From assembly GCA_905250025.1 (NCBI GenBank), contig CAJNOJ010000255.1, positions 5,051 to 69,050 of the forward strand: 64,000 nt of DNA. Reading direction: 5' to 3'. Every line of letters begins with the position of its first letter. Position 1 is the stretch's first letter. The notes under the pieces were generated by a model. That model did not search any database and was not told the DNA's origin. It saw only the letters and a list, made by a program, of their open reading frames with translations. Shown here one piece after another: positions 32,997 through 44,176 of the stretch. Source of the DNA: Adineta ricciae. Lineage: Eukaryota > Rotifera > Eurotatoria > Adinetida > Adinetidae. The translations under genes were made by a program, and so were the position numbers.

Positions 32997-35900
32997 TTAA
33001 GAACGAAGGCGTCGAAGATTTCTCTGAATAATACTTGTAAATTCATCCTTATAAGTTCTTGATGGTAAAACATAAACAATAAATGTGATCATCGATGGAA
33101 AAAATGAAAGTAAATATCCGAATAAAAATAACCAAGAATTATTTGGTGATTTCATACATCCACTGACAAATGAAATGATAAGACGAGGTAATCCCAATAA
33201 TACCAATGCAAATGACGCAATCAAATGATGCTTATGTTCTTTCAATTGTAATTTTAAATGTTCAACGTATGTTAATCGGGATTGAATAGTTGAACGATTT
33301 CGAGCGACTGTAATGATAATTATTATTGTTGAGATGAAATTGATTGAAAATGGAGGAAGAAAATGAAATAAAGTTACAAATGAATTATAAGTATTGATTG
33401 AAGATGAATAACGAGATATACACCAAAAACGTTCTTCATCAATATCAATATCTTTTATTAATTGTCGATGAAAAGGATCATGAAGATGAGTTGAAATTGA
33501 AAAGAGAATAACGAAACTTGTTACCCATTTTGCCATTTGTTTACTTTTACTTTTATTAAATGTTAAACCTTGTTTAACAGTAACAACACGTTCAATTGAA
33601 ATACATCCATCAAGCCAATCATTAATCGCTAAAAAAACTTTAATTAACACATCTAATAGAATACAATTGAAACGAAGAAATGAAAAATTGGTGAAAATTT
33701 TCATTTGTAATAAAATTAATTGAACAAATTTGTTCACCAATACAGATGAGATCAAGATCGAAATCCATCCGGATACGAATAAATAGAATCCACAACCATT
33801 TGTACGAATTTTCTCTACACGAAATGTGACAACAGTTAAGAATCCACCAAGAAATCCCATGAGAAACATCATGGTAACGATCGCGACACTCATTTTCACA
33901 ATAAATGGTTGTTGAGAAAACGAAAGATTCGGTTTAATATGATAACTGAGAATATAATCCAAAGATAAAACAAAACCTTCAGTTGTAAATTGACATTTTG
34001 TTCCATAAAAACAACCTGAACATAAACATTTCATTGAACTTGAACAAGTTTGATTTGCTAAAAAACATTTTCCTTTATTTTCACAAGGATTTTCTCTTTG
34101 ACCACAATTATAAGTTGTGTTACGATTGAATACAAAACAATTCGAGAAACGATCTTCATCACAAATGCACATGTAAAGTTCATCATAAAAACACATCACG
34201 TGTTTATTTTGTCGACAAAGTAATGGATACGATTTAACACGACGAAGATAATGAACAGATTTCAATGTTTTATCTAACAATTCATTGATAAAGATACAAC
34301 GATATTTGGGAAATAATTTTGTTTGAATATGTTCAGATTTGATAAAGTTTTCACGTTTAATGACCAAATAGAAATCTTCTTGAAGAGATTCGACAAAAAC
34401 AAGATGAAATGGAATAGTCGTGAAAATTGTCACTTGATTTTGTCCATATTTGATTTGTTTTAACATTGTACTTTGAACATGATCTGATCCTTGGTGAATT
34501 GTGATGAGATGAACTAAAAAAGATAAATCTGTTGATGTTGTTTCATCATTAAATTGAATATCAATCCGATTTTGAATATTTTCACATCGTTCTCCAACAA
34601 ATCCTTCTTTACAAATACAAATAAAGTTATTCAAAGCAACACGATCATCGATCGGTATACATTGTCCATCGTTTTCACAAGGATTTCTTAATGATTGACA
34701 TATTTCATGTTTTAGATAACATTTTGGACCGAATTTATATAATGGACAAATACAAATCGATGAATGAAGACAAAAAGAATCAGATGAACAAGAACAATTG
34801 GATTTCAATTGACAATTCAATCCTGAATAACCTGATTTACATTGACAAAAGTATGAAGAATTTGTGTTGACGTATCGAAGACATTTTCCACGATTTTCAC
34901 ATGATAATGAACATGAAAATTCGGTTTGTTGAGGATTCAAAGGGATAAGTAAACGTTTAGAAATACGATTGACGGGAAGGAATGGAAATGGAATTGGTAA
35001 AAGCCAACTTGCCCAATATGTTAAAGTTATTCGATTGAAAATATCAATTCGAACTGAAGAATTCGCTGAAGAATTCTTTGGTCTCGATGGATAAAGTAAA
35101 TTCAAATGATATTTTGTTCCACAATCACGTTTTGGTAAATGAATTATTTGTTCATGATAGGGGGAAATTTGTCCTTCATCATCAATAAGCATCAGAATTA
35201 GTTGGAAAATTGGCATTTCATATGTAAAAGTGAAATATTTCAATTGAATTGTTAAACTAACACGTTGATTTTGCCATTGACATTGTAAACCAAAATAAGA
35301 TGGAGGACAAAGACATTTCATCGTTGGATTATTTTCATAAAAAATGGCGAATCCTCGATTACAAAACCAACTAACTGAACCTTCAATATCAACATTGTTC
35401 AAAATTTGTTGTTGTTTTATTTGAATTTCTGTTGATTGAGGAGAAATCTGGGGAATAACAGATGGAAAATCACCTAAATGTGATGATCGAAGATATGGTT
35501 GTTGATTACGAATATTTTGTGCGATAGTTACACCAGATATACACAATGTTTTTGTGTTTCTCATAATTATAAAAGAGTTCGGAACATAATACATCGGAAG
35601 TTTAGGGATTAAACAAACATCATCATTATTTCCTTTTAATAAAGGTAAATTACTTTGATTCGAATATTCAACAGTGAGGCATTTGCTTTGATTCCAAAAT
35701 AAATAATTCTTCGCATCACCGATTGTTTCGTTAATTAAATGAATAACACGAAAATGTTTTTTTGAACTGAATTGTGTATAATCATCTGCTAAATATGATA
35801 TTGGTAAACAATAAGATATAGAAGGACGAACTTTTTCACAAAAAAGTTCATTAAAAGAACATAAATTATATGAACAATTGACTTCATCAATACCATTGAA

Positions 35901-37457
35901 ACAATGGATAAATCGATCACAACGAGTATTTGGATTATCACATGGCCACAAATGACAATCAGTTTCATCGGAATCTTTCGTTTCATTATCATCCGGAATA
36001 TATCGAAAACCATTACAAAAATGTGCAAACGGAAATGTTTTATGTGAATTGATCCATTTCAGAGAAGAATTGTTCGTTTCATTGGTCAATAGAAATTTTT
36101 CATTCCGATTCGTTTGAAAACAATTACGAAAAATATTTAGAAAAATAATTTGAAATGAAAACCATTGCTCGATTTTGTAACGAGTTATATTCAAAGCGTG
36201 ACAACAATGAAGACTATTGTTTATTCCAATATCCACGGAACAGAAAAGATATGTGGGACATCGACTTGCATTGAAACAAATGTAATCTGGTGTCAAATCA
36301 GTTTTTGATAAAGACAACGATCGATTTGTTAAGTAAATAAATTGAAAATATGAATAAAGCATTGGATATTGAGGGAAAACGAGCCATTCCAGTGGACAAT
36401 GATCAACAGGTAAATCACAATGAATTTCATTATGAAGATCAGAGAGAAAATCAATTCGATCTGGACGAATAAAACATAGAAGACGTTGTCGACATGCAAC
36501 AGTTGAAATATAATCAAATGAAGTGAAGAGAATTATTGTCATATATTGATCTCTTCGATTCTCACAAAAAGAATCGAAAGTAGGTACATTAAATTGTAAA
36601 ATTTGACCATCACCACATACAAAGTAATTAGGATATCCGTATGTTACTTCTTCACATTCAAATGTCGGAAATGTCATACATAATTCTCCAGTTTCTATTC
36701 TCCATTGTTCTGTTTCATCAGTTGTATCGAGACAATCGAAACTTTCTTCATAATCATTAGCAAATGTCTGCGAAATACATTCTTTACTTCTCAGACATTG
36801 AAATTCATCTTCTGAACAATGATTTTCTTCTAATAAATGACAGAATTGTTCATCTTCACCATGAACACAATCATAAACACCATTGCAGATTTCACGCCAA
36901 TCGAGACACATTGGTGATGGACCACGAATGCAACTTTTTAAGAACGGATAACATGTACCAACAGGAAAATCGAGATCTAATGATGGTGATTCATAGTGAA
37001 GAAATGTGAGACGAACAAGTTTACCAAATGAAACTTGTTGATCATGAATTAATTGATATTGACATGTTGAACCAAACCAAAAAGATGAACAATTGTAAAT
37101 GAATTTCTCTGAATGTTCACCATTGATTTCATAATCTTCTACAATATCAATTGGAATGAACCAATTCAATAATTGTGAACTCGTGATTCCATTTGTTGAT
37201 AATTTTTGAAAACTTATTTTGTTTTGGACATTTTCATCAGATATGAAAATCAACTTCTCTTTTTCATCTAATCGTTGACAAAAAGGAATCAGATGATAAA
37301 GTGTCAGATAAGCTCCATTCTCAATTAGATATGAATATTGTAAATGAGCATATAAACAATCAAATGTTTCTTCATCATTGATCGTTTCATAAAACCAATA
37401 ACGAGAATTACATTTGAAATAAATGAAAAAAACTATGAACAATTGAATGAATTTCAT
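32997..37457 (-). CDS. Large LDLa/EGF seven-transmembrane receptor, copy 1 (1486 aa)
   Basis: This is one uninterrupted exon of 1,487 codons. It has a signal peptide (MKFIQLFIVFFIYF), a novel-looking N-terminal domain with Cys pairs, an LDL-receptor class A module at about 169-206 (CIRGPSPMCLDWREICNGVYDC..EDEQFC), a second LDLa-like module just after, and further Cys-rich LDLa-like pieces around residue 500 (DETDCHLWPC, HCFNGIDEVNC). Several EGF modules follow in the second half (CENRGKCLRY...YSGLNCQ, CENDGQC...FVGERC, CENKGKCF). The last ~300 residues hold seven hydrophobic segments like a rhodopsin-class GPCR, with NDWLDGCISIERVV at the end of TM3 where DRY usually sits and VLPSRTY replacing NPxxY. 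A large adhesion or ligand-sensing GPCR is inferred. Tandem paralogue at 38449. Confidence 0.85.
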   Translation of the reverse strand: MKFIQLFIVFFIYFKCNSRYWFYETINDEETFDCLYAHLQYSYLIENGAYLTLYHLIPFCQRLDEKEKLIFISDENVQNKISFQKLSTNGITSSQLLNWFIPIDIVEDYEINGEHSEKFIYNCSSFWFGSTCQYQLIHDQQVSFGKLVRLTFLHYESPSLDLDFPVGTCYPFLKSCIRGPSPMCLDWREICNGVYDCVHGEDEQFCHLLEENHCSEDEFQCLRSKECISQTFANDYEESFDCLDTTDETEQWRIETGELCMTFPTFECEEVTYGYPNYFVCGDGQILQFNVPTFDSFCENRRDQYMTIILFTSFDYISTVACRQRLLCFIRPDRIDFLSDLHNEIHCDLPVDHCPLEWLVFPQYPMLYSYFQFIYLTNRSLSLSKTDLTPDYICFNASRCPTYLFCSVDIGINNSLHCCHALNITRYKIEQWFSFQIIFLNIFRNCFQTNRNEKFLLTNETNNSSLKWINSHKTFPFAHFCNGFRYIPDDNETKDSDETDCHLWPCDNPNTRCDRFIHCFNGIDEVNCSYNLCSFNELFCEKVRPSISYCLPISYLADDYTQFSSKKHFRVIHLINETIGDAKNYLFWNQSKCLTVEYSNQSNLPLLKGNNDDVCLIPKLPMYYVPNSFIIMRNTKTLCISGVTIAQNIRNQQPYLRSSHLGDFPSVIPQISPQSTEIQIKQQQILNNVDIEGSVSWFCNRGFAIFYENNPTMKCLCPPSYFGLQCQWQNQRVSLTIQLKYFTFTYEMPIFQLILMLIDDEGQISPYHEQIIHLPKRDCGTKYHLNLLYPSRPKNSSANSSVRIDIFNRITLTYWASWLLPIPFPFLPVNRISKRLLIPLNPQQTEFSCSLSCENRGKCLRYVNTNSSYFCQCKSGYSGLNCQLKSNCSCSSDSFCLHSSICICPLYKFGPKCYLKHEICQSLRNPCENDGQCIPIDDRVALNNFICICKEGFVGERCENIQNRIDIQFNDETTSTDLSFLVHLITIHQGSDHVQSTMLKQIKYGQNQVTIFTTIPFHLVFVESLQEDFYLVIKRENFIKSEHIQTKLFPKYRCIFINELLDKTLKSVHYLRRVKSYPLLCRQNKHVMCFYDELYMCICDEDRFSNCFVFNRNTTYNCGQRENPCENKGKCFLANQTCSSSMKCLCSGCFYGTKCQFTTEGFVLSLDYILSYHIKPNLSFSQQPFIVKMSVAIVTMMFLMGFLGGFLTVVTFRVEKIRTNGCGFYLFVSGWISILISSVLVNKFVQLILLQMKIFTNFSFLRFNCILLDVLIKVFLAINDWLDGCISIERVVTVKQGLTFNKSKSKQMAKWVTSFVILFSISTHLHDPFHRQLIKDIDIDEERFWCISRYSSSINTYNSFVTLFHFLPPFSINFISTIIIIITVARNRSTIQSRLTYVEHLKLQLKEHKHHLIASFALVLLGLPRLIISFVSGCMKSPNNSWLFLFGYLLSFFPSMITFIVYVLPSRTYKDEFTSIIQRNLRRLRS

Positions 37458-38028
37458 CTCTTCTTGAATGAGTTCAAATGATATTCCTTTTCCTTATTGC
37501 AAAATATTCAACATCTGTGCTTATAGCATTGAACGTATATATTTGGTTTTCCGTTCGTTTTTCCTCTTTTATATTTGAGAATAAAAAAACAAACCTTCAT
37601 CACTTTTTATTGAAAAAATTAACAGAAAAAAAAAAGAAGAACATAAACAATAACAGTAGTAAGCAACGAACAAACCAAATGGAACAGAGATTTAGAGTTA
37701 TTTTCACGGAATTTTCTCTCCAGTATCATACGATCGATATNNNNNNNNNNNNNNNNNNNNNNNNNNNNNNNNNNNNNNNNNNNNNNNNNNNCGATCCTTC
37801 GTACAAGTGATCGAGAGGCAAGTAGACTAACTATGAAACTGTATCACAACGAGCAGACCAAATGAATTGTGTTTCACATTTTGAATTCCACCAGAGATGG
37901 TGCCGAGAGCTTTTTCGCGTTGTAAATACATATTATATGTTTATTCTACGAGACAAGAATACCATATGCTATGTAAAAAAAACGTGAAAAATCTTTAGGG
38001 CGCCGCCCAACCATCCATTGAATCCTGG
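37458..38028. other. Intergenic region with a 51-base assembly gap
   Basis: This is the 5' flank of receptor copy 1, then a run of 51 unknown bases (37741-37791), then a short stretch without genes. The sequence 'gcgccgcccaacc...ctggttacgccac' near 38000-38035 looks like the end of a mobile element (such GC-rich ends with 'gtggcgtaacc' are common in invertebrate repeats), but the class cannot be named. Confidence 0.4.
37741..37791. other. Assembly gap (51 N)
   Basis: Run of unknown bases between the two receptor genes. Confidence 0.99.
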
Positions 38029-38169
38029 TTACGCCACTAATGGATCGGCCAGTTGGTTCAACTGTCGTCCGAAGCCATGACCACCAGCAACTGTGATTCC
38101 TTGTTTTGACCATGTCGCTGTTGAACATTTGTCGTATTGTGAGAATCTATCGTAGGCTTGAGGATCAGC
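38029..38169 (-). pseudogene. NHL-repeat protein fragment cut off by a repeat-like end
   Basis: The minus strand reads ADPQAYDRFSQYDKCS, then WSKQGITVAGGHGFG and RQLNQLADPL before ending in a stop formed by the adjoining GC-rich sequence. The GxxITVAGGxGxGxxLNQL pattern matches a blade of NHL-type beta-propellers, an abundant family in bdelloids. Only part of two blades remains. It is probably a broken copy truncated by an insertion or a rearrangement near the gap. Confidence 0.5.
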
Positions 38170-38448
38170 TTCAACTATTTACAAATTCAAGTACTTGGAA
38201 AAAGAAATTTCGAATAAGTACTGATAATTACTTGATAAACTGAAGGCGAAAAACAAGAAATAAAGAAAAATACTTTTTTCAAACATTTATTTCAAAATTG
38301 CGTTCTTTGTTCGTTGTAAGCATGTTTTAAATAGCATATTTTTCTCATGCATCATCATTATTTATCTCTTCATCTACCGATAACAACACACACTTTGATC
38401 AAATATTTATTTTTCTTTCGGACCCAATGTACAAAAATTGAATCAAAT

Positions 38449-41400
38449 TTAACGATGAAACTGTTGCAGCGTCTTCCGGACGACATTATTAAATTCATTT
38501 TTATAAGTTTTGGACGGCAAAACATAAACGACAAACGTCATCATCGATGGTAAAAACGAAACTAAATATCCGGATAAAAACAGCCACGAATTACTCGGTG
38601 ATTTCATACATCCACTGATGAATGAGATGACGAGACGAGGTAATCCGAGGAAAACTAAAGTAAATGAAGCAATAAAATGATGTTTGTGTTCATTGAATTG
38701 TAATTTCAAATGTTCGACATATGTTAATCTTTGTTGAGCAACGGATCGATTTCGAGCGATTGCAATGATAATTATGATCGTTGAGAAAAAGTTAATTGTA
38801 AACGGCGCGAGAAAGTGAAAGAGAGTTATAAATGAATTGTAAATACTAGTTGAAGGTGAATACTGAGTGATACACCAGATTCGTTCTTCATCAATGTCAA
38901 TATCTTCGATTAATTGACGATGAAGAGGATCATGAAGATGAGTGAAAATCGAAAGAAGAGTAACGAATAAAATCATCCATTTCGCCATTCGTTTACTTTT
39001 CTTTTTATCAAATTTGATTCCTTGTTTAACTGTGATCACCCGTTCGATTGAAACACAACCATCGAGCCAATCATTGATGGCTAAAAGAATTTTAATCAAC
39101 GCGTCTAATAGAATACAATTGAAACGAAGAATGAACAGATTATCGTAACTTTTCAGTTGTAATAGAAGCAATTGAGAGAATTTCATTACTAATACACAGA
39201 CAATGAAAATCGAAGTCCATCCGGATGCGAATAAATACAATCCACAACCAGTTGTTCGAGTGTTGTTCTCGCGAAACGTCGCAATCAATAATAATCCACC
39301 GATAAATCCCATGAGAAACATCACTGTAACGATTCCGACACTCATCTTCACAATAAATGGTTGATGAGAAAACGAAAGTTTCGGTTTAATATGATAACTG
39401 AGAATATAATCCAGAGATAAAACGAATCCTTCAGTGGTAAATTGACATTTCGTTCCATAAAAACAACCTGAACATAAACATTTCAGTGTACTCGAACAAG
39501 TTCGATTTGTTATAAAACATTTTCCATTATTTTCACACGGATTCTCGCTTTGATCACAATCATAAGTTGTGTTTCGATTGAATGAGAAACAATTGGAAAA
39601 ACGATCTTCATCACAAATACACATGTAAATTTCATCGTAAAAACACATCAATTGTTTGTTTTGTCGACATAACTGCGGATAAAATTTCATTCGATAAAGA
39701 TAATGAGAAGATTCATTGAGCAATTCATTGACAAACGTACATCGAGAATTGACTGATAATTTCGTTTGAATGTGTTCGAATTTGATGAATTGTTCACGTT
39801 TAACAATTAAATAGAAACCTTCTTGAAGAATTTCTACAAAAACCAAATGAAACGGATTTGTTGTCCGAATTGTCAATTGATTTTGTCCGTATTTCATTTG
39901 TTTTAAGATTGTACTATGTGAGTGATTCGATGTTTCATAAATTGTGATCAGATGAATTAAAATTGGTGAGTCCATTGCGATCTTATGGGCATTAAATTCA
40001 ATGTCAATTCGATTTTGAACGTTTTCACATTGATCGCCAAAGAATTCCTCTTTACAAAGGCATGTGAAGTTATTCAAAGCAAGACGATCATCAATCGGGA
40101 CACATTGACCACCATTTTTACAAGGATTTTCCGATGACTGACATACTTGACGCGTTAGAGAACATTTCGAACCAAATTTGTATAATGGACAGATGCAAAT
40201 GGATGAACTAAGACAAAATGAATCGGCTGAGCAGGAGCAATTGTGTTTAAGTTGACAATTTGATCCCGAATAACCTGAATCACATTGGCAAAAGTACGAC
40301 AAATTTGTGTTCGCATATTTGAGACATTTTCCATGATTTTCACATGATAATGGACACGAGAATTCAGTTTCTTGTGGATTTAAAGGAATGAGTAAATATG
40401 CGGAAATACGATTGACGGGGAGGAATGGAAAAAGTATAGGTAAATGCCAACTTGCCCAATGTGTCAATGATCTTCGATTGAATACATCGATTCGAACTGA
40501 ATAATTCATTGAGGAATTTTTGGGTTGAGATGGATAAAGTAAATAGAAATTATATTTGATTCCACAATCACGTTTTGGTAAATGAATTGTTTGTTCATGA
40601 TATGGGGAAATTTGTCCTTGATCATCAATAAGCATGAGGATGACTTGGAAAATGGGCATTTCATATGTGAAAGCAAAATGTTTCAATCGAAATGTCAGAC
40701 TGACACGTTGATTTTGCCATTGACATCGTGGACCGAAATAAGCTGGTGGACAAAGACATTCCATTGTTTGATTATTTCGATAAAGAACGGCAAATCCTCG
40801 ATTACAATACCAACTACGAACCTCATTGGCATCAAGGTAGATAAAAGTGGGTTCTTTTATTGAAACTTCCGATGATTGATTTAAAATTTCTGATTTAATC
40901 ATTGGAAAATAACCTAAGCGTGATGATTGAAGAAACGGTCTTTGTCGACTTGCATAATAGGCATGCGAATCAAATCTGCATAGTATCTTGTTGTTTCTAC
41001 TAAACATACAATCACCATAACGGGCACTTTTAGGATATTTAGGAATTAAGCAAACATCCTCATTCCCCGTAGATGATACAAAATGACCGTGATAAAGATG
41101 TTCCATAGTGATGCATTTCGTGTCATTCCAAAACAAATAATCAGTGACATTCTCAATAGTTTCATTTTTGAAAAATATCACACGGGAAAATGTTCGTGGA
41201 TCAAATTTTGTATAATCATCAACTAAATGTGCGACGGATAAACAATGATGTATATCAGATGATTCCCATACTGTTTCTTCACAACTCAGTTCATTAGATA
41301 AACATGGACTATTTGGACAATTAAGTTCATCGATACCATTTAAACAATGTAAATACCGATCACATCGAGTGTATGGATTGTTACATGGCCAGAAATGACA

Positions 41401-42912
41401 GTCGGTTTCGTCATTGTCGTCAGTTTCAGTATTGTCTTTGATATTGATATAATCATTACAAAAATATCCAAATACAAATGTTTTGGGTGAGTTAACCCAT
41501 TGATTATCAATACTTCCAGAAGGATTTCGCTCTTTATCAATCGATAAATAGTTCTCATTTCGAGTGGTTCTGAAACAATTTTGTAAAACACTTGGAAAAA
41601 TGTTTTGAAATGAGCGCCAGTAATACATTTTGCCACGAGTTATATTCCGAGCGTTGCAACAATGCAGCCCACTACGCATTCCAATATCAACCGAACAAAA
41701 CAAATAGGCTGGACATCGAGTTACATTGAAACAAACTAAATCTGGTGTCACATCATCTGATGATGGAGATATCGTTCGGTTTGTGAAATAGACAAACTGG
41801 AAAAATGAGTATAGGATTGGATATTGAGGGAAAACGAGCCATTCGAGTGGACATTGTTCGAGAGACACGTTACAATGAATCTGATTCTGTAAATGTGAAA
41901 GAAATTTGATTCGATCCGGACGAATCGAACATATGAGAAATTGTCGACAGGCGAAATTCGAAATATAATCAAATGAAGTAAAGAGAGTCATTGTCGTATG
42001 TTGATCTCGTAAATTGGAACAAAAGTAATCGAAACGAGGCATCGAGTGTAGCTTAATCTCACCATCACCACACGAAAAGTAATTATAGACTCCATATGCA
42101 ATTTCTTCACATTCAAAAGTCGCAAGTCTGAAACATACATTTCCAGGTTCGAATACGACAGATTCCACTTCATCACTACCATCAAGACAATCCAAACTGT
42201 CTTCTTGATCTTTAAGAAATACTCGTGGAATACATTCTTTACTTCTTTGACATTGAAATTCATCGTTTGCACATTGATTTTGTTTTAATAAATGACAAAA
42301 TTGCTCATCTGTTCCATCGACACAATCGTAAATGCCATTGCAGATCTCGCGCCAATCGAGACATATTGGTGATGGGCCACGAATACAACTAGTCAAGAAT
42401 GGATAACAGGTACCAACAGGAAAGCCGCTGATATTTGGCGGTGGCGACCCACGTGCACGAAATGTGAGACGAACGAGTCGACCAAAGGAAACTTGTTTAT
42501 CATCAATTAATTGATATTGACATGTCGAACCAAACCAAGGAGAGGAACAATTGTAAAAGAATTCATCGGAATACTTTCCATTGATTTCATATTCTTCTGC
42601 AATATCAATCGGAGCGAACCAATCCAATAATTGCGAACTTGTAATTCCATTTCTTGATAAATCTTTAAAACTGATCTTATTTTGAACATTTTCATCGGGA
42701 ATGGAAACTAATGTTTCACTCTCGTTCAATCGTCGACAATAAGGAACAAGATGATACAAGGTAAGATAAGCTCCATTCTTGGTTTCATAGGAATATTGTA
42801 TATGAGAATATAAACAATCGAACGTTTGTTTATTATTCGATTGATAAAACGAATAACGAGTAGAACATGTTCGATAAGTCGAAAGAAATATGAACAATTG
42901 TATGAGTTTCAT
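38449..42912 (-). CDS. Large LDLa/EGF seven-transmembrane receptor, copy 2 (1487 aa)
   Basis: This is a single-exon paralogue of the receptor at 32997, colinear over its whole length and in the same orientation. Signal peptide MKLIQLFIFLSTY; LDLa module CIRGPSPICLDWREICNGIYDC..TDEQFC; second LDLa CQRSKECIPRVF...DCLDGSDEVE, here better preserved than in copy 1; LDLa-like DETDCHFWPC; EGF modules CENHGKCLKY...YSGSNCQ, CKNGGQCVPI...FFGDQC and CENNGKCFI. Then come seven membrane segments with NDWLDGCVSIERVI after TM3 and VLPSKTY near the end. The C-terminal tail is short and basic. Divergence between the copies is much higher in the ectodomain than in the membrane part, consistent with selection on ligand recognition. 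Ligand and coupling are unknown. Confidence 0.87.
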   Translation of the reverse strand: MKLIQLFIFLSTYRTCSTRYSFYQSNNKQTFDCLYSHIQYSYETKNGAYLTLYHLVPYCRRLNESETLVSIPDENVQNKISFKDLSRNGITSSQLLDWFAPIDIAEEYEINGKYSDEFFYNCSSPWFGSTCQYQLIDDKQVSFGRLVRLTFRARGSPPPNISGFPVGTCYPFLTSCIRGPSPICLDWREICNGIYDCVDGTDEQFCHLLKQNQCANDEFQCQRSKECIPRVFLKDQEDSLDCLDGSDEVESVVFEPGNVCFRLATFECEEIAYGVYNYFSCGDGEIKLHSMPRFDYFCSNLRDQHTTMTLFTSFDYISNFACRQFLICSIRPDRIKFLSHLQNQIHCNVSLEQCPLEWLVFPQYPILYSFFQFVYFTNRTISPSSDDVTPDLVCFNVTRCPAYLFCSVDIGMRSGLHCCNARNITRGKMYYWRSFQNIFPSVLQNCFRTTRNENYLSIDKERNPSGSIDNQWVNSPKTFVFGYFCNDYINIKDNTETDDNDETDCHFWPCNNPYTRCDRYLHCLNGIDELNCPNSPCLSNELSCEETVWESSDIHHCLSVAHLVDDYTKFDPRTFSRVIFFKNETIENVTDYLFWNDTKCITMEHLYHGHFVSSTGNEDVCLIPKYPKSARYGDCMFSRNNKILCRFDSHAYYASRQRPFLQSSRLGYFPMIKSEILNQSSEVSIKEPTFIYLDANEVRSWYCNRGFAVLYRNNQTMECLCPPAYFGPRCQWQNQRVSLTFRLKHFAFTYEMPIFQVILMLIDDQGQISPYHEQTIHLPKRDCGIKYNFYLLYPSQPKNSSMNYSVRIDVFNRRSLTHWASWHLPILFPFLPVNRISAYLLIPLNPQETEFSCPLSCENHGKCLKYANTNLSYFCQCDSGYSGSNCQLKHNCSCSADSFCLSSSICICPLYKFGSKCSLTRQVCQSSENPCKNGGQCVPIDDRLALNNFTCLCKEEFFGDQCENVQNRIDIEFNAHKIAMDSPILIHLITIYETSNHSHSTILKQMKYGQNQLTIRTTNPFHLVFVEILQEGFYLIVKREQFIKFEHIQTKLSVNSRCTFVNELLNESSHYLYRMKFYPQLCRQNKQLMCFYDEIYMCICDEDRFSNCFSFNRNTTYDCDQSENPCENNGKCFITNRTCSSTLKCLCSGCFYGTKCQFTTEGFVLSLDYILSYHIKPKLSFSHQPFIVKMSVGIVTVMFLMGFIGGLLLIATFRENNTRTTGCGLYLFASGWTSIFIVCVLVMKFSQLLLLQLKSYDNLFILRFNCILLDALIKILLAINDWLDGCVSIERVITVKQGIKFDKKKSKRMAKWMILFVTLLSIFTHLHDPLHRQLIEDIDIDEERIWCITQYSPSTSIYNSFITLFHFLAPFTINFFSTIIIIIAIARNRSVAQQRLTYVEHLKLQFNEHKHHFIASFTLVFLGLPRLVISFISGCMKSPSNSWLFLSGYLVSFLPSMMTFVVYVLPSKTYKNEFNNVVRKTLQQFHR

Positions 42913-43254
42913 TCGTCAATGAATCCAATCAAATGAAAGTAATGCATCACCTGTTGATTGTTTTTCTTTTTTTAAAAACATCAAACATCTGCTTTTCCGC
43001 TCATTTTCCTGTTGTATATTTGAGAAAAACTACATCCATGCAGATTATTAACGTTTGATTTCAAATTCCCCATTGTCATGGATTTTATCCGAGGCGTATC
43101 CCTACCGGAAATTTCAAAATGAGATGTCGAGAAACGAAACAGATTGTTTTGTTTTATCTTTGTTGTGATCATGATATGGTTGAATCCATCGCAGAGAGAA
43201 GAAAAAAAGCCGAGTATCGATAGAATTATATACTTAAAGTAACATATGTTTTAG
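42913..43254. other. Short gene-free stretch
   Basis: This is the 5' flank of receptor copy 2. A possible splice acceptor ('gttttag', ending at 43254) directly precedes the next coding-like segment. Confidence 0.35.
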
Positions 43255-43724
43255 ATCAACATTGGTTCTTTGAATGCTTTGGTCTTTATCAGTTATTCAG
43301 ATTTCTCTTCATACGAAATCGTTTGCGTCGTTTAGTGAAAAGAAAACGCTGGACAGCTTACGATGATTATGAAAGGTTTCGAATCAATACAACTGATTCG
43401 AAATTCGTCCGCATAGAAAAACTAATGAGAGAAACAATGAAATATTTAAAAAAATGTCCCTAAGAAATGAAAAATACATCGTATTCATGTGCGAGTTGTT
43501 CTTATGAATTAGCAAATGACCAATATCAGATATTTTTAGCCCAAATTCTAACTGAAGACGTTGATGATTATATGAATTTGCTTCGACCACTAAAGAAAAA
43601 CGAATCAACAGCGGATCTACGGTATAGCAGTGTATCAAATGACACAAATAATAGTCAAGTCTACATTGTTTATGAAAATCGTGTGACTTATCTGATTACA
43701 TTTGCTCCATCGACGAGAAAATAG
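43255..43724 (+). pseudogene. PARP-like C-terminal fragment interrupted by one TAA
   Basis: From about 43260 an open frame of some 67 codons (HWFFECFGLYQLFRFLF...) ends at TAA 43461-43463, and the same frame continues from ATG 43467 to 43724. The second half has the look of a PARP-type catalytic domain end: YQIFLAQILT, then RYSSVSND...NSQVYIVYENRVTYLITF, resembling the 'YDSxVDD..PSIFVVF..NQxYPEYLITF' strand pair of mono-ART PARPs. The catalytic His and Tyr residues would lie upstream and are not visible. It is a fragment of a decayed gene, or the last exon of one whose earlier exons are lost. Confidence 0.4.
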
Positions 43725-44176
43725 ATTCATTTTTCGTTTTTTCGTTTACTCATACTTATCAAATAGTGACACACACAATACCGTCGTCCAAAAAATGCGC
43801 CATGGAAACATCACGCGTTGAATACCTGTACAACATATGGATGACCTTCTGTTTCCCGTTGTGTATGACACAAAACGACAGTTACAGTTACATCTCTTTA
43901 TGAGAAAGAATTACCAAAGCTAATTTATAATCAAAATCGACTAAATTGACTTCTTTCATCGATCTTCATTCTCAAACTTCGAACGTTCTCCCGACAACCT
44001 CATATTCACCCTGAGATTTATTTTCTATTTCAAAAGTTTATCATATAGGCCTTGCTTTTGCTCTCATAATTACACTGATCGATACATTACACCTTTCACA
44101 TACATCCTCAGTACGACTCGATGATATTTCAGCGTTAAATCGTTACTGGGCGAATTCATCGAGTCCAACATAAAAA
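43725..44176. other. Gene-free stretch
   Basis: I see no coding or RNA gene. Composition is less AT-rich than the flanks around 43780-43870. Confidence 0.3.

Noticed and set aside
37946..38128. 60-codon minus-strand frame overlapping the NHL fragment
   Set aside because: The NHL-type reading lies in another frame of the same strand; this frame is its shadow.
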